Shown here: positions 6,690-15,089 of the stretch, piece after piece
How positions within the stretch are numbered: the stretch's first letter is position 1
Layout: the number at the start of each line of letters is the position of its first letter
Origin: Lachnospiraceae bacterium UBA7589
Lineage (GTDB): Bacteria; Bacillota; Clostridia; Lachnospirales; Lachnospiraceae
Assembly (NCBI GenBank): GCA_002476495.1
Contig: DLKL01000002.1
Span: forward strand, 1 to 18,900
Direction of reading: 5' to 3'
Length of the DNA stretch: 18,900 nucleotides
Translations under genes and position numbers: made by a program
The notes under the pieces: model-generated
The model's database searches: none
Seen by the model: the letters and a program-made list of their open reading frames with translations, nothing else
Told to the model about the DNA's origin: nothing

Positions 6690-7160
6690 ATGAGTAAAAA
6701 GTTAGTAGCATTTTTCAGTGCAACCGGAACAACAAAAAAAGTTGCAGAGATGATTGCGGAGGAGACAAATGCTGATTTATTTGAGATTGAACCTCAAATT
6801 CCATATACAAAGGCTGACCTTAACTGGATGGATAAAAAATCCAGAAGCAGTCTGGAAATGAGTGACAAAAAATATAGACCGGAGATTAAAGAAAAAGACA
6901 TTGATATCAGCTTATATGATGAGATTTTTCTGGGCTTTCCAATCTGGTGGTATGTGGCTCCGACGATTATCAATACATTTTTGGAAGCCCATAACTTCAG
7001 TGGAAAAAAGATTCTACTTTTTGCAACGTCCGGAGGAAGCGGCTTTGGTAGTACCATAGAAGAATTGCAGGTATCCGCACCGGATGCGGTTATCATAGAA
7101 GGCAGATTGTTAAACCGTGGAACAAAACAGGAAATCAGAGAATGGATAAAATCTCTATAA
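6690..7160 (+). CDS. Flavodoxin
   Basis: 156 residues; GAAAGAAGG stands about nine bases before the ATG. The FMN phosphate loop is FSATGTTKKVA (residues 9-19). The typical flavodoxin pattern continues with YDEIFLGFPIWWYVAPTIINTFLE, which places the aromatic residues that stack on the isoalloxazine ring, and FATSGGSGFGST, the second flavin loop. The family (Flavodoxin_4 type) carries electrons in the cytoplasm, replacing ferredoxin in some reactions. The gene ends one base before the next frame opens and shares a transcript with the CMD/cupin gene, so the two may work in one redox or detoxification step. Partner enzymes cannot be named. Confidence 0.9.
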   Translation: MSKKLVAFFSATGTTKKVAEMIAEETNADLFEIEPQIPYTKADLNWMDKKSRSSLEMSDKKYRPEIKEKDIDISLYDEIFLGFPIWWYVAPTIINTFLEAHNFSGKKILLFATSGGSGFGSTIEELQVSAPDAVIIEGRLLNRGTKQEIREWIKSL

Positions 7161-7187
7161 ATGATAGCAAAGCGGAGGTTATGGAAT

Positions 7188-7955
7188 ATGGAAAAAATAG
7201 TACAGACTGCAGGAAGAAATGCACTTGATGAATTTGCACCACAATTTGCACATTTTAACGATGATGTGCTTTTTGGTGAAAACTGGAATAACAAGGATAT
7301 TGATGTGAAAACAAGAAGCATTATTACAGTCGTTGCCCTGATGGCTTCAGGCATTACAGATTCTTCTTTAAAATATCACCTGCAGAATGCAAAGAATCAT
7401 GGCGTGACACAAAAAGAAATTGCTGCAGTGATTACGCATGTTGCATTTTACACAGGGTGGCCCAAAGGCTGGGCAGTGTTTAATCTGGCAAAAGAGGTGT
7501 GGGAGACAGGTGAAGGAGATTTGCCATACGAAGAGGAAGAAATGCGTGCCCACGCAAAAGAAATGGTATTTCCGATAGGCGCACCAAATGATGGGTTTGC
7601 AAAGTATTTTTCAGGCAGGAGTTTTCTTGCACCGATTTCTACCTCTCAGGTCGGAATTTTTAATGTAACCTTCGAACCCGGATGTAGAAATAACTGGCAT
7701 ATTCATCATGCAAAAAGCGGTGGAGGACAGATTCTGGTATGCGTTGCAGGGAGAGGATATTATCAGGAAGAAGGAAAAGAAGCCATAGAAATGAAACCGG
7801 GTGACTGTATCAATATTCCGGCAGAAGTGAAGCACTGGCATGGAGCAGCACCGGATACCTGGTTTTCCCATCTGGCAATTGAAGTGCCTGGCGAAGAAAC
7901 ATCAAATGAGTGGTGTGAGCCGGTCACAGATGAAAGATATGGATTGTTGAAATAG
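7188..7955 (+). CDS. Carboxymuconolactone decarboxylase (AhpD-like) / cupin fusion protein
   Basis: 255 residues. GCGGAGG (7172-7178) fixes the start at the ATG at 7188. Residues ~1-105 are a CMD domain: NDDVLFGENWNNKDIDVKTRSIITVVALMASG, then YHLQNAKNHGVTQKEIAAVITHVAFYTGWPKGWAVF. The CxxC/H redox pair of AhpD is absent, so it is of the non-thiol CMD type. Residues ~120-245 are a cupin: NWHIHHAKSGGGQILVCVAG with metal ligands H171 and H173, Q in the place of the usual Glu, then PGDCINIPAEVKHWHG with H216/H218. Such fusions are widespread in Clostridia, Bacteroidetes and other anaerobes, usually beside flavodoxins or aldo-keto reductases; the reaction is not established. It is the second gene of the flavodoxin operon. 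Confidence 0.85.
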   Translation: MEKIVQTAGRNALDEFAPQFAHFNDDVLFGENWNNKDIDVKTRSIITVVALMASGITDSSLKYHLQNAKNHGVTQKEIAAVITHVAFYTGWPKGWAVFNLAKEVWETGEGDLPYEEEEMRAHAKEMVFPIGAPNDGFAKYFSGRSFLAPISTSQVGIFNVTFEPGCRNNWHIHHAKSGGGQILVCVAGRGYYQEEGKEAIEMKPGDCINIPAEVKHWHGAAPDTWFSHLAIEVPGEETSNEWCEPVTDERYGLLK

Positions 7956-8161
7956 ATAGATTGTTGAAAAAGGTGTTTTTGTTACAAACATGACAAAAAT
8001 CATTTTCGGTTTGAATCTAAAACTCAGCAGAAGAAGTTCGAAGAGGGAGGCTTTAAAAATTTTAAGATAAAAAGAAACGTATAGATCAATTTATTTTTAT
8101 ATGCGGGGCATTTGCATTTTATGTTAATATAAGTCTATCAATATATGAAACGGAGGTTTTT
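7956..8161. other. Intergenic region before the helicase gene
   Basis: 206 bases, AT-rich. No terminator with a clear T-run was seen after the cupin gene. A -35-like TTGCAT (8112-8117) is present, but no good -10 stands 16-18 bases after it. A strong ribosome site CGGAGG (8151-8156) belongs to the helicase. A short frame around 8020-8095 (…KKFEEGGFKNFKIKRNV) may be a relic of coding sequence. Confidence 0.4.
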
Positions 8162-11125
8162 ATGCAAGAAGAAAAATTATCATCCATTCGGAGTGGATTA
8201 GAAACAGCATACATTAACGGTAATGCCGCATCAGAATTGTTGTATAAGCCAAACTTTGTTTCAAATAATTATAGCGAAGGGAAGAAGGTATTATCTGCTA
8301 TAGAGGATGAGCTTTTAAGGTGTGATAAATTTCAAATAAGTGTCGCCTTTATTACATTAGGTGGAGTGACTCCCCTTTTGCAGACATTTAAGGAATTAGA
8401 GCGAAGAGGGATTCCCGGGGAAATTCTGACATCTAATTATCTTGATTTCAGTGAGCCGCTGGCTTTGAAAAAATTACACTCGCTAAGCAATATACGGATT
8501 AAGATGTATGATACCAAGGCTGCACAAAATGGCTTTCATACAAAGGGATATATTTTTAAAGAGGAAGAAGTGTATCACATTATTGTCGGTAGTTCGAATA
8601 TGACAAGTGCTGCGCTTACAACGAATCGAGAGTGGAATACAAAGCTAGTATCTACGTTTCAGGGAGAAATGGCAAAGGATATTCTAAAGGAATTTGATGA
8701 ACTTTGGAATTCTAAGTATGCATATGACTATGATTCATTTTATGAAGAATATAAACAAACATATGATATTATTAGGGCACAAAAACGAATTGCTAAGGAG
8801 GGTAATGTTACTTCTCTCGAACGATATCGATTAAAGCCTAATAGTATGCAGGTTAGGTTTATAACAAATCTTAGAAATATTTTGCAACAAAGTGAGCAAC
8901 GAGCTTTGTTGATTAGTGCAACAGGTACCGGTAAAACATATGCGTCTGCATTTGCTATGAGGGAACTTGGTTTCAAACGGGTATTGTTTCTTGTTCATCG
9001 GGCAACACTTGCAACTCAAGCAAAGGCTTCTTATCAGAGAGTGTTTGACAATTCAGTATCTATGGGATTAGTGGGGGCAGGTAATTATGAATATGATAAG
9101 GATTATGTGTTTGCCACTGTTGAGACATTGAATAAGGATGTACATTTGCAGCAGTATAAACCAGATGAATTTGATTGTATTATATTAGATGAAGCACATC
9201 ATAGTTCTGCTAACACATATAAAAGAGTCATGAATTATTTTAAACCACGATTGTTCTTGGGGATGACTGCAACACCTGACAAAAGAATGGATAATTATGA
9301 AAATGACAATATATACGAGATATTTCATCATCAAATAGCTTATGAGATACGTTTACAGCAGGCAATGGAAGAAAACTTGTTGTGCCCATTTCACTATTTT
9401 GGAATTACGGATTTATCAATTGTGCAGGATACCAAATCAAAGAATATTTCTGAAGAAGATTTTAGTAAATTGATATGTGATGAACGTGTGCGACATATTA
9501 TTGAACAGTCAGAGTATTATGGATATAGTGGAGATCGTGTGAAGGGATTGATTTTTTGCAGCCGTAAGCAAGAATGTAGAGAATTGTCAAGGAAATTTAA
9601 TGACTTAGGGTATCGTACAGTAGCACTTAGTGGGGAAGATTCTGAAGAAATAAGGCAGGCTGCATTTGAACGGTTAGCAATGAATGAAACCGATAAGACA
9701 GATAAGGCTGAACCCATAGATTACATTTTTTCTGTTGATATATTAAACGAAGGTGTTGATATTGTTGAGGTGAATCAGGTTATTATGTTAAGACCGACAC
9801 AATCACCTATTGTATTTATCCAACAATTAGGAAGAGGACTTCGAAAGGCAGAAGGGAAAGAGTATGTAATTATTCTTGATTTTATTGGAAATTATAATAA
9901 CAATTTTATGATTCCGGTAGCATTATCCGGAGATCGGTCTTATAATGCAGACACAATTCGCAAGTATGTAATTAGTGGAAACCGTACAATCCCGGGCACT
10001 TCTACAATTCATTTTGATGAGGTCGCAAAGAGCAAGATATTTAATTCCATTGATTGTATTAAAGGGATGAAATCAATTATAAGGGAAAGCTATATATCAC
10101 TTAAAAATCGTCTGGGAAGAATGCCACGTTTATATGATTTTTATGAGAATAATGAGGTAGATCCATTGGTTATCATTAAGGAATATAAGACGTATTATGG
10201 ATTCTTAGAAAGTATGGAAAAGGCAAATTATAGATGTACACTGACCGATCAGGAAAAGTTGATTATTGAATATTTGTCTAAGACAATATTAAGTGGAGTA
10301 CGACCGGAAGAACTGGAAATTCTTCGATTGTTATCCAGGCAAAAATGTATTTCTGTAGAAGATTTTCAGAAACTGTATCAGGATAAATACCATAGAAATA
10401 TATTGAAAGATCAGATTAACTATGCAATTGATGTATTGCAAGGAAAATTTGTAAGTAATGACGGTGAATATCAGAAATATAAAAATATAGAGATGATATC
10501 CAGTGACCAGAGTAATAAGATTACTAGAATGCTCCAATATGGACACCAATTGAAAGATAATGAATTTAAAGAAGAAATTCAAGATATTATTCAAGTGGGA
10601 TTGACCAGGTATCACGATAAATTCATGAATACCAATGATGAATCCTCACCATTTGTACTGTATGAAAAGTATTCGAGGAGAGATGTAAGTTTATTGATGA
10701 ACTGTGGGAAAGATTTGTCATCGGTTATGTTTGGTATGAAACGTATCAGGGATAATGTATTTATTTTTGTTACATATCACAAAGAAAAGGCTGGTGACGA
10801 ACGCAATTATGTAGAAGGCAAGCCGGATTATGCAGATGTTTTTGAGGATAATATGATTTTTAAATGGGATTCTAAGATTGGAATGGGAATAGAAAGTGCT
10901 TATATGAAAGAAGTAATGACAGCACCTAAAAAACATTTGTTGGTTAAGAAAAGTGATGCAGAACCCAACTTCTATTATATGGGAACTTTTGACATTATAG
11001 ACGCAAAAGAAGATCGAAAAGAAGATAATAAAGGTAATTTGAAACCAATCAGTAAGGTGATTGTAAAAATGCATCATCCGGTAAGAGATGATTTATTATG
11101 CTATTTGCAAAGTAATATTGAATAA
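8162..11125 (+). CDS. PLD-nuclease / DEAD-box helicase / DUF3427 protein
   Basis: 987 residues; CGGAGG precedes the ATG. Residues ~35-190 form a phospholipase-D-like domain with HTK at 126-128 and GSSNMTSAAL at 143-151, one HxK motif, as in COG3886 nucleases. Residues ~225-580 are an SF2 helicase: ATGTGKT (253-259, Walker A), DEAH (343-346), TAT (369-371), and QLGRGLR (555-561, motif VI). The remaining ~390 residues are the DUF3427 region, ending in a segment with a DUF3427-typical 'FVLYEKYSRRDVSLLMNCGKD' stretch. The protein probably unwinds or translocates on DNA and cuts it. It is followed 71 bases later by a NUDIX gene. Proteins of this layout are known in many bacteria without a firm function; defence or DNA repair is inference. 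Confidence 0.9.
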   Translation: MQEEKLSSIRSGLETAYINGNAASELLYKPNFVSNNYSEGKKVLSAIEDELLRCDKFQISVAFITLGGVTPLLQTFKELERRGIPGEILTSNYLDFSEPLALKKLHSLSNIRIKMYDTKAAQNGFHTKGYIFKEEEVYHIIVGSSNMTSAALTTNREWNTKLVSTFQGEMAKDILKEFDELWNSKYAYDYDSFYEEYKQTYDIIRAQKRIAKEGNVTSLERYRLKPNSMQVRFITNLRNILQQSEQRALLISATGTGKTYASAFAMRELGFKRVLFLVHRATLATQAKASYQRVFDNSVSMGLVGAGNYEYDKDYVFATVETLNKDVHLQQYKPDEFDCIILDEAHHSSANTYKRVMNYFKPRLFLGMTATPDKRMDNYENDNIYEIFHHQIAYEIRLQQAMEENLLCPFHYFGITDLSIVQDTKSKNISEEDFSKLICDERVRHIIEQSEYYGYSGDRVKGLIFCSRKQECRELSRKFNDLGYRTVALSGEDSEEIRQAAFERLAMNETDKTDKAEPIDYIFSVDILNEGVDIVEVNQVIMLRPTQSPIVFIQQLGRGLRKAEGKEYVIILDFIGNYNNNFMIPVALSGDRSYNADTIRKYVISGNRTIPGTSTIHFDEVAKSKIFNSIDCIKGMKSIIRESYISLKNRLGRMPRLYDFYENNEVDPLVIIKEYKTYYGFLESMEKANYRCTLTDQEKLIIEYLSKTILSGVRPEELEILRLLSRQKCISVEDFQKLYQDKYHRNILKDQINYAIDVLQGKFVSNDGEYQKYKNIEMISSDQSNKITRMLQYGHQLKDNEFKEEIQDIIQVGLTRYHDKFMNTNDESSPFVLYEKYSRRDVSLLMNCGKDLSSVMFGMKRIRDNVFIFVTYHKEKAGDERNYVEGKPDYADVFEDNMIFKWDSKIGMGIESAYMKEVMTAPKKHLLVKKSDAEPNFYYMGTFDIIDAKEDRKEDNKGNLKPISKVIVKMHHPVRDDLLCYLQSNIE

Positions 11126-11196
11126 GCACTATAAATAGTATGGCATTAATATAAGTTTCATAAAAGGATATATAATACATTAGAGAGGAATGTGAA

Positions 11197-11637
11197 ATGA
11201 AGATAGTAAGAGTAGTTGCAGCCGTGATTCAAAGACAAAATTGTGGAAGAAGTGAGATATTTGCAACACAAAGAGGTTACGGAGAATTTGAAGGTGGCTG
11301 GGAATTTCCCGGTGGAAAGATAGAGCCGGGAGAAACACCGGAGGAGGCATTGATTCGAGAAATCAAGGAAGAATTGGATGCGGATATTTTGGTTGAAGAT
11401 TTGATAGATACAGTGGAATATGACTATCCAAATTTTCATTTATCGATGGACTGCTTCTGGTGCAAGTTACAATCAGAGCATGTAGAATTAAATGAACATG
11501 AAGATGCTAAATGGCTGTTAAAAGAAGAACTAAGTTCTGTTGATTGGCTGCCTGCAGATGTTACTTTGGTAAAGAAGATAATGACAACCATAACTCCGGG
11601 CATAACTGCTCCCGGCATAATTTCACAAAAAATGTGA
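11197..11637 (+). CDS. NUDIX hydrolase, MutT-type (deoxy)nucleoside triphosphate pyrophosphohydrolase
   Basis: 146 residues; AGAGAGGA stands about eight bases before the ATG. The NUDIX box is complete: G40, E46, R54-E55, E58-E59 (GGKIEPGETPEEALIREIKEELD), with Asp instead of the Gly after EEL, as is usual in the NudG/CTP-pyrophosphohydrolase group. The start VVAAVIQRQ and the late EDAKWLLKEEL also fit MutT/NudG. It removes pyrophosphate from a (modified) nucleoside triphosphate such as 8-oxo-dGTP or a pyrimidine analogue. The C-terminal tail beyond residue ~130 (TPGITAPGIISQKM) is outside the fold and comes from a small DNA duplication. It is probably cotranscribed with the PLD-helicase gene; a nucleotide-pool partner to a nuclease would suit repair or anti-phage action, by inference. 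Confidence 0.85.
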   Translation: MKIVRVVAAVIQRQNCGRSEIFATQRGYGEFEGGWEFPGGKIEPGETPEEALIREIKEELDADILVEDLIDTVEYDYPNFHLSMDCFWCKLQSEHVELNEHEDAKWLLKEELSSVDWLPADVTLVKKIMTTITPGITAPGIISQKM

Positions 11638-11741
11638 TAGTAAAATGCAATTAAGGGGCTTACGGAATATGAGATGCAATGGAATGCTGTTGGGGAGGTA
11701 AACAATAAAACTGATACTAAGTAAATTTTTAGATAGATTGA

Positions 11742-11775
11742 TGAAGTAGGAGTTGTAATAGAACTGCTTTTTTTG
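11742..11775 (+). terminator. Possible weak terminator after the NUDIX gene
   Basis: AAGTAG...GTT and AACTGCTT can pair imperfectly (with a bulge and a wobble) just before a run of seven or more T's (TTTTTTT, ending about 11774). The stem is poor, so this is a tentative call. Confidence 0.35.
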
Positions 11776-11822
11776 TAAAATGGAAATGTATAATGAAATG
11801 TCAGTAAAAAGGGGGATAATAT

Positions 11823-14800
11823 ATGAAACAAGGAATAATCAAAAGACATAAGAGGGCTCTTGCCTGGGGAATGGCTACATTGATGACGGTTCTGCTTGCC
11901 GGCACACCAATTCCCAAAACACGTGCCAATAATACATATAGTATAACAATAAAATATGATGAGTATATTGAAGGAGACAGGCTGCAACTTGCAGATGCTG
12001 ACGGAAATATTATCGGGGGTGGAAGCATAACTCCTGCATCAGAGACCGAAGAAGCATCAGTAAAGTGGGATAACGTTGCTTCCGGGACATATATACTGGA
12101 CACCACGAATGCAATAAACAGTACAAAATTTGAAATAAGCAAAAGTGAAGAATTTAATGAAAATGAAATTAATCTGACTGATGAGGCATGGACCGGTTCT
12201 TTGGAGACGATAACAAAGGATGAAGCAATGGTTCCGGTTGAATTAGATGCCGAGGCAACACTTACAAATGTGACGGTAAATAATACAGCCGAGACAGGAA
12301 TTACTTATGATGCCACAAATAAAAAAATAGTGATACCACCAGGAACCAAGGCAACTGCTGAAATTGATGTGACGTTGGAATTTACGTTGCCGGTTACAAA
12401 GAAAGCAGATGGTGCCACACCGATGGAAACCGTAACGAATGCGGGTACAACTGTTATAAAGTATAGCTATAGTTATCAGGCTGGTTCTGTAGGAGACTTG
12501 TTAAAAGGTACTGATATAAAGCTTACACCCGTAAATATTGGGGATGCAGATAAAGGAACGATTGAATTTTTTGATGAAAATCTTCGGCCAATTACAGATG
12601 CCGATGCATTAGCCCGCATGGGGATAACATATTCGAATGAGGCATGGAAGGCAGTTGCCGACGGATTTCAGTATTATTGTTCTCCGTCATCCGACTATAT
12701 CGGAGCAGAGATAACGATTTCACCGAAGCCGGGCTACCAATTTGGCGGAAGCAGTTTAACTAAAAATGATGTTACTAAAAATGAGGACGGCTCTGTTGTT
12801 TTGAAGGTTAAGGATAATGCAAAGTTAACGATTATAATTAAACCGATACCGGTGGATATGCCGGAAAATGCATTGGAATGGACGGACGAATTTGAAACCG
12901 GATATAATTCCAAAGGACGGACCGTTGAAGTAAGTTTAACACCAACCGATGAAGAAGCTGCCAGGAATTATACCTTGAAGTGGGCAAGGGCAGCCAGTCC
13001 AACCCAAATGATTGAAAACTTAACATGGTATGATGTGACAATGGGTACGGATGGTAAGTATAAGTTTGATGTGGATTATGATGCGAATGAAGGGGAACAG
13101 ACATACATTACATATCGTTATACGAATGGTGTATCTAAATCCGGTGCAATATGGAATGCAAACCCGGTGAAGTTTGATATTGTAAATCCAAGTCTGGCGA
13201 AATGCTGGGTAGAGGCAAACGGGGAGAAGGTATGGGAAGAGCTTCCCGGTGCGACACAGGCTCCGGCATGGATAAATAAACAGCAAAATCAATGTGTGAT
13301 TCACATACAGGGTGAGGATAACCAGAGTGGAGTCGCAAAGGTGGTATATTCCATTTATGACGGAAACGGAACAGCTATAATAAGTAATGCCGAAAGCCTG
13401 GCTGATGCAAATGGAGTGTGCAATATTTTATATTCGGCGGATATGCTGGAAAATGTAGTGAGCTTCCCGGTTGAATTGCAATATGAAATATATGACAAGG
13501 CAGGAAATAAGACAGGTGTTCAAATGAAGCGTTTGGACTATCTGGCAGAATTTGATTTTACGCTGCCGGAAGTGAGTGTGGATTATACAGATATGTCAGG
13601 ACAGTCAGCTACAAACCTGAATGGCTGGCAGACAGAGGATGTGCTGGTAACTATTGCATCAACAGATCCGGCAGGAGCCTCCTTCGAACAGATATCAGGT
13701 ATTGACCGGCTGCAAATTATAGATACAGTATCAGGCGTAGCCAGAGATATAACAGCTGACGCAGCTTTAAAACCGGATGGAACATATCAGCTCAGATTAT
13801 CAGCGGATGGAATTCATCAATTATCCATAATCGCTTATGACAAGGCAGGAAACAAATCAACAGAGACGGGGGCAGAGATTAAGCTGGATAAAACCGGAAT
13901 CAAAAATACCGTAGTAACCTTAAGTACGGTTTCTCATAATGCTGATTCCAATCTGTTTGCTGAGGCATTTACCATATATGCACAGGCAGAGTCAGTGTCC
14001 GGCATTAAAGAAATGACATTTGGCATATATGAGGAAGGAACAAATCGTCTTCTTAGGGAAGAAACAGTGACGGGTTTTCGTGTGACCGGAAATCTGGCAG
14101 AAGCAAGCTTTCGATATGAACCATTTTCTGATACAGAAAAAGGGTATGTAGTGGTACGATTCGTGGATAATGCGGCAAAGTCTGTGACAGAGAATACGTC
14201 ACATGTAGTATGTTCTGACAAAAAGCCTTATGCATTTAACAAGGATGGAGCAGACATCAATATAAAGGGAAACACATCATGGACTAATAAGGATGTTACT
14301 TTAGATATAAAGGTAAATGGTTATGGCGCTAATATAATCAATGTTATCTATTATGTAAACAATCAGAAGGTTAAGGAAGTTGTGGTAAACGCATTAAATT
14401 ATGAGGACCATGATTTTACTATTAGTGAAAGCTCTCCTATGGGAGGTACACAGGTAGAGATAATTGCTGTCTGTGAAACAAATTCAGCCTCAGGAATTGA
14501 GACAAAGGCTTCTGCTATAGTATATGTTGATAAACAGGCTCCGGTTATCTCATTAAGCGGGATCAAGGATGGAACTGTCTATAATACAAAACAGACATTG
14601 CAAATTAAAACCAATGAAAATATATGGAATAATATGCAGCAGGTAAATGTAGTAGCAAAGAGAACGCTGAATGGAGTTACAACAACAATAGATATGGGTG
14701 CGTATTCGGTAGAAGCCGAAGATTATGTTGCAAGAAAAACATTTACAGAGGCCGGTGAGTATGAAGTAACAGTTACGGCAATAGACGCAGCGGGAAACCG

Positions 14801-14951
14801 GGCGACAGAAACAATTTCATTTACAATTGAAACAAAACCTGCAAATGCTCCGGGGACAGGAGACGACAGTACTTTAATGACTCTGATAATATTATTACTG
14901 GCCGCTTGTGGTGGAATGGCCGGATGCAGGTTATACAAAAAGAAAATGTAA
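11823..14951 (+). CDS. Secreted, sortase-anchored surface protein with Ig-like modules
   Basis: 1042 residues; AGGGGG (11810-11815) precedes the ATG. Residues 1-36 are a long signal peptide with basic start (KQGIIKRHKR), hydrophobic core and a likely cut after TRA. The C-terminus has APGTGD (from residue 1009), a hydrophobic span LIILLLAACGGMAG and the tail KKKM: an LPXTG-type sorting signal with Ala for Leu, as is common in Lachnospiraceae. In between are several Ig-like/beta-sandwich modules; 'YDKAGNKT', 'YDKAGNKST', 'VDKQAPVISLSG' and 'IDAAGNRATETISFTI' mark the edges of repeated modules in the second half, while the first ~330 residues form a different region. It would stand on the cell wall, probably in adhesion. 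No enzyme motif was seen. It appears to form a transcript of its own (possible -10 TATAAT at 11789-11794). Confidence 0.85.
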   Translation: MKQGIIKRHKRALAWGMATLMTVLLAGTPIPKTRANNTYSITIKYDEYIEGDRLQLADADGNIIGGGSITPASETEEASVKWDNVASGTYILDTTNAINSTKFEISKSEEFNENEINLTDEAWTGSLETITKDEAMVPVELDAEATLTNVTVNNTAETGITYDATNKKIVIPPGTKATAEIDVTLEFTLPVTKKADGATPMETVTNAGTTVIKYSYSYQAGSVGDLLKGTDIKLTPVNIGDADKGTIEFFDENLRPITDADALARMGITYSNEAWKAVADGFQYYCSPSSDYIGAEITISPKPGYQFGGSSLTKNDVTKNEDGSVVLKVKDNAKLTIIIKPIPVDMPENALEWTDEFETGYNSKGRTVEVSLTPTDEEAARNYTLKWARAASPTQMIENLTWYDVTMGTDGKYKFDVDYDANEGEQTYITYRYTNGVSKSGAIWNANPVKFDIVNPSLAKCWVEANGEKVWEELPGATQAPAWINKQQNQCVIHIQGEDNQSGVAKVVYSIYDGNGTAIISNAESLADANGVCNILYSADMLENVVSFPVELQYEIYDKAGNKTGVQMKRLDYLAEFDFTLPEVSVDYTDMSGQSATNLNGWQTEDVLVTIASTDPAGASFEQISGIDRLQIIDTVSGVARDITADAALKPDGTYQLRLSADGIHQLSIIAYDKAGNKSTETGAEIKLDKTGIKNTVVTLSTVSHNADSNLFAEAFTIYAQAESVSGIKEMTFGIYEEGTNRLLREETVTGFRVTGNLAEASFRYEPFSDTEKGYVVVRFVDNAAKSVTENTSHVVCSDKKPYAFNKDGADINIKGNTSWTNKDVTLDIKVNGYGANIINVIYYVNNQKVKEVVVNALNYEDHDFTISESSPMGGTQVEIIAVCETNSASGIETKASAIVYVDKQAPVISLSGIKDGTVYNTKQTLQIKTNENIWNNMQQVNVVAKRTLNGVTTTIDMGAYSVEAEDYVARKTFTEAGEYEVTVTAIDAAGNRATETISFTIETKPANAPGTGDDSTLMTLIILLLAACGGMAGCRLYKKKM

Positions 14952-15053
14952 TAAATGGCCACTGAGGCTGCCCTGAAACAAGGATGTTGCATGCTTGAAG
15001 CTGTATTGAATGTGAAACCCGTAGAAAAAATTATACTAAAAAATAAAAAACAC

Positions 15054-15082
15054 TTGAAAAACAGAACAGATGTTCGTATAAT
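15054..15082 (+). promoter_or_regulatory. SOS promoter: LexA box between -35 and -10
   Basis: TTGAAA (15054-15059), a 17-base spacer and TATAAT (15077-15082) form a strong promoter. The spacer holds AGAACAGATGTTCG (15063-15076), which agrees with the Gram-positive LexA/DinR box CGAAC-RNRY-GTTYC in both half sites (GAAC, GTTC) and in the centre AGAT. LexA bound here would block both promoter elements. The only other gene start near it is the radical-SAM gene at 15090. Confidence 0.85.
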
Positions 15083-15089
15083 ATAAGGT

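Noticed and set aside
8162..11125. Assignment of the PLD-helicase to Mokosh type II
   Set aside because: It has SF2 (DEAH) motifs and DUF3427, with PLD at the N-terminus, whereas Mokosh II is an SF1 helicase with PLD.
15001..15053. Terminator after the surface protein gene
   Set aside because: No hairpin followed by a T-run was found between 14952 and 15053.
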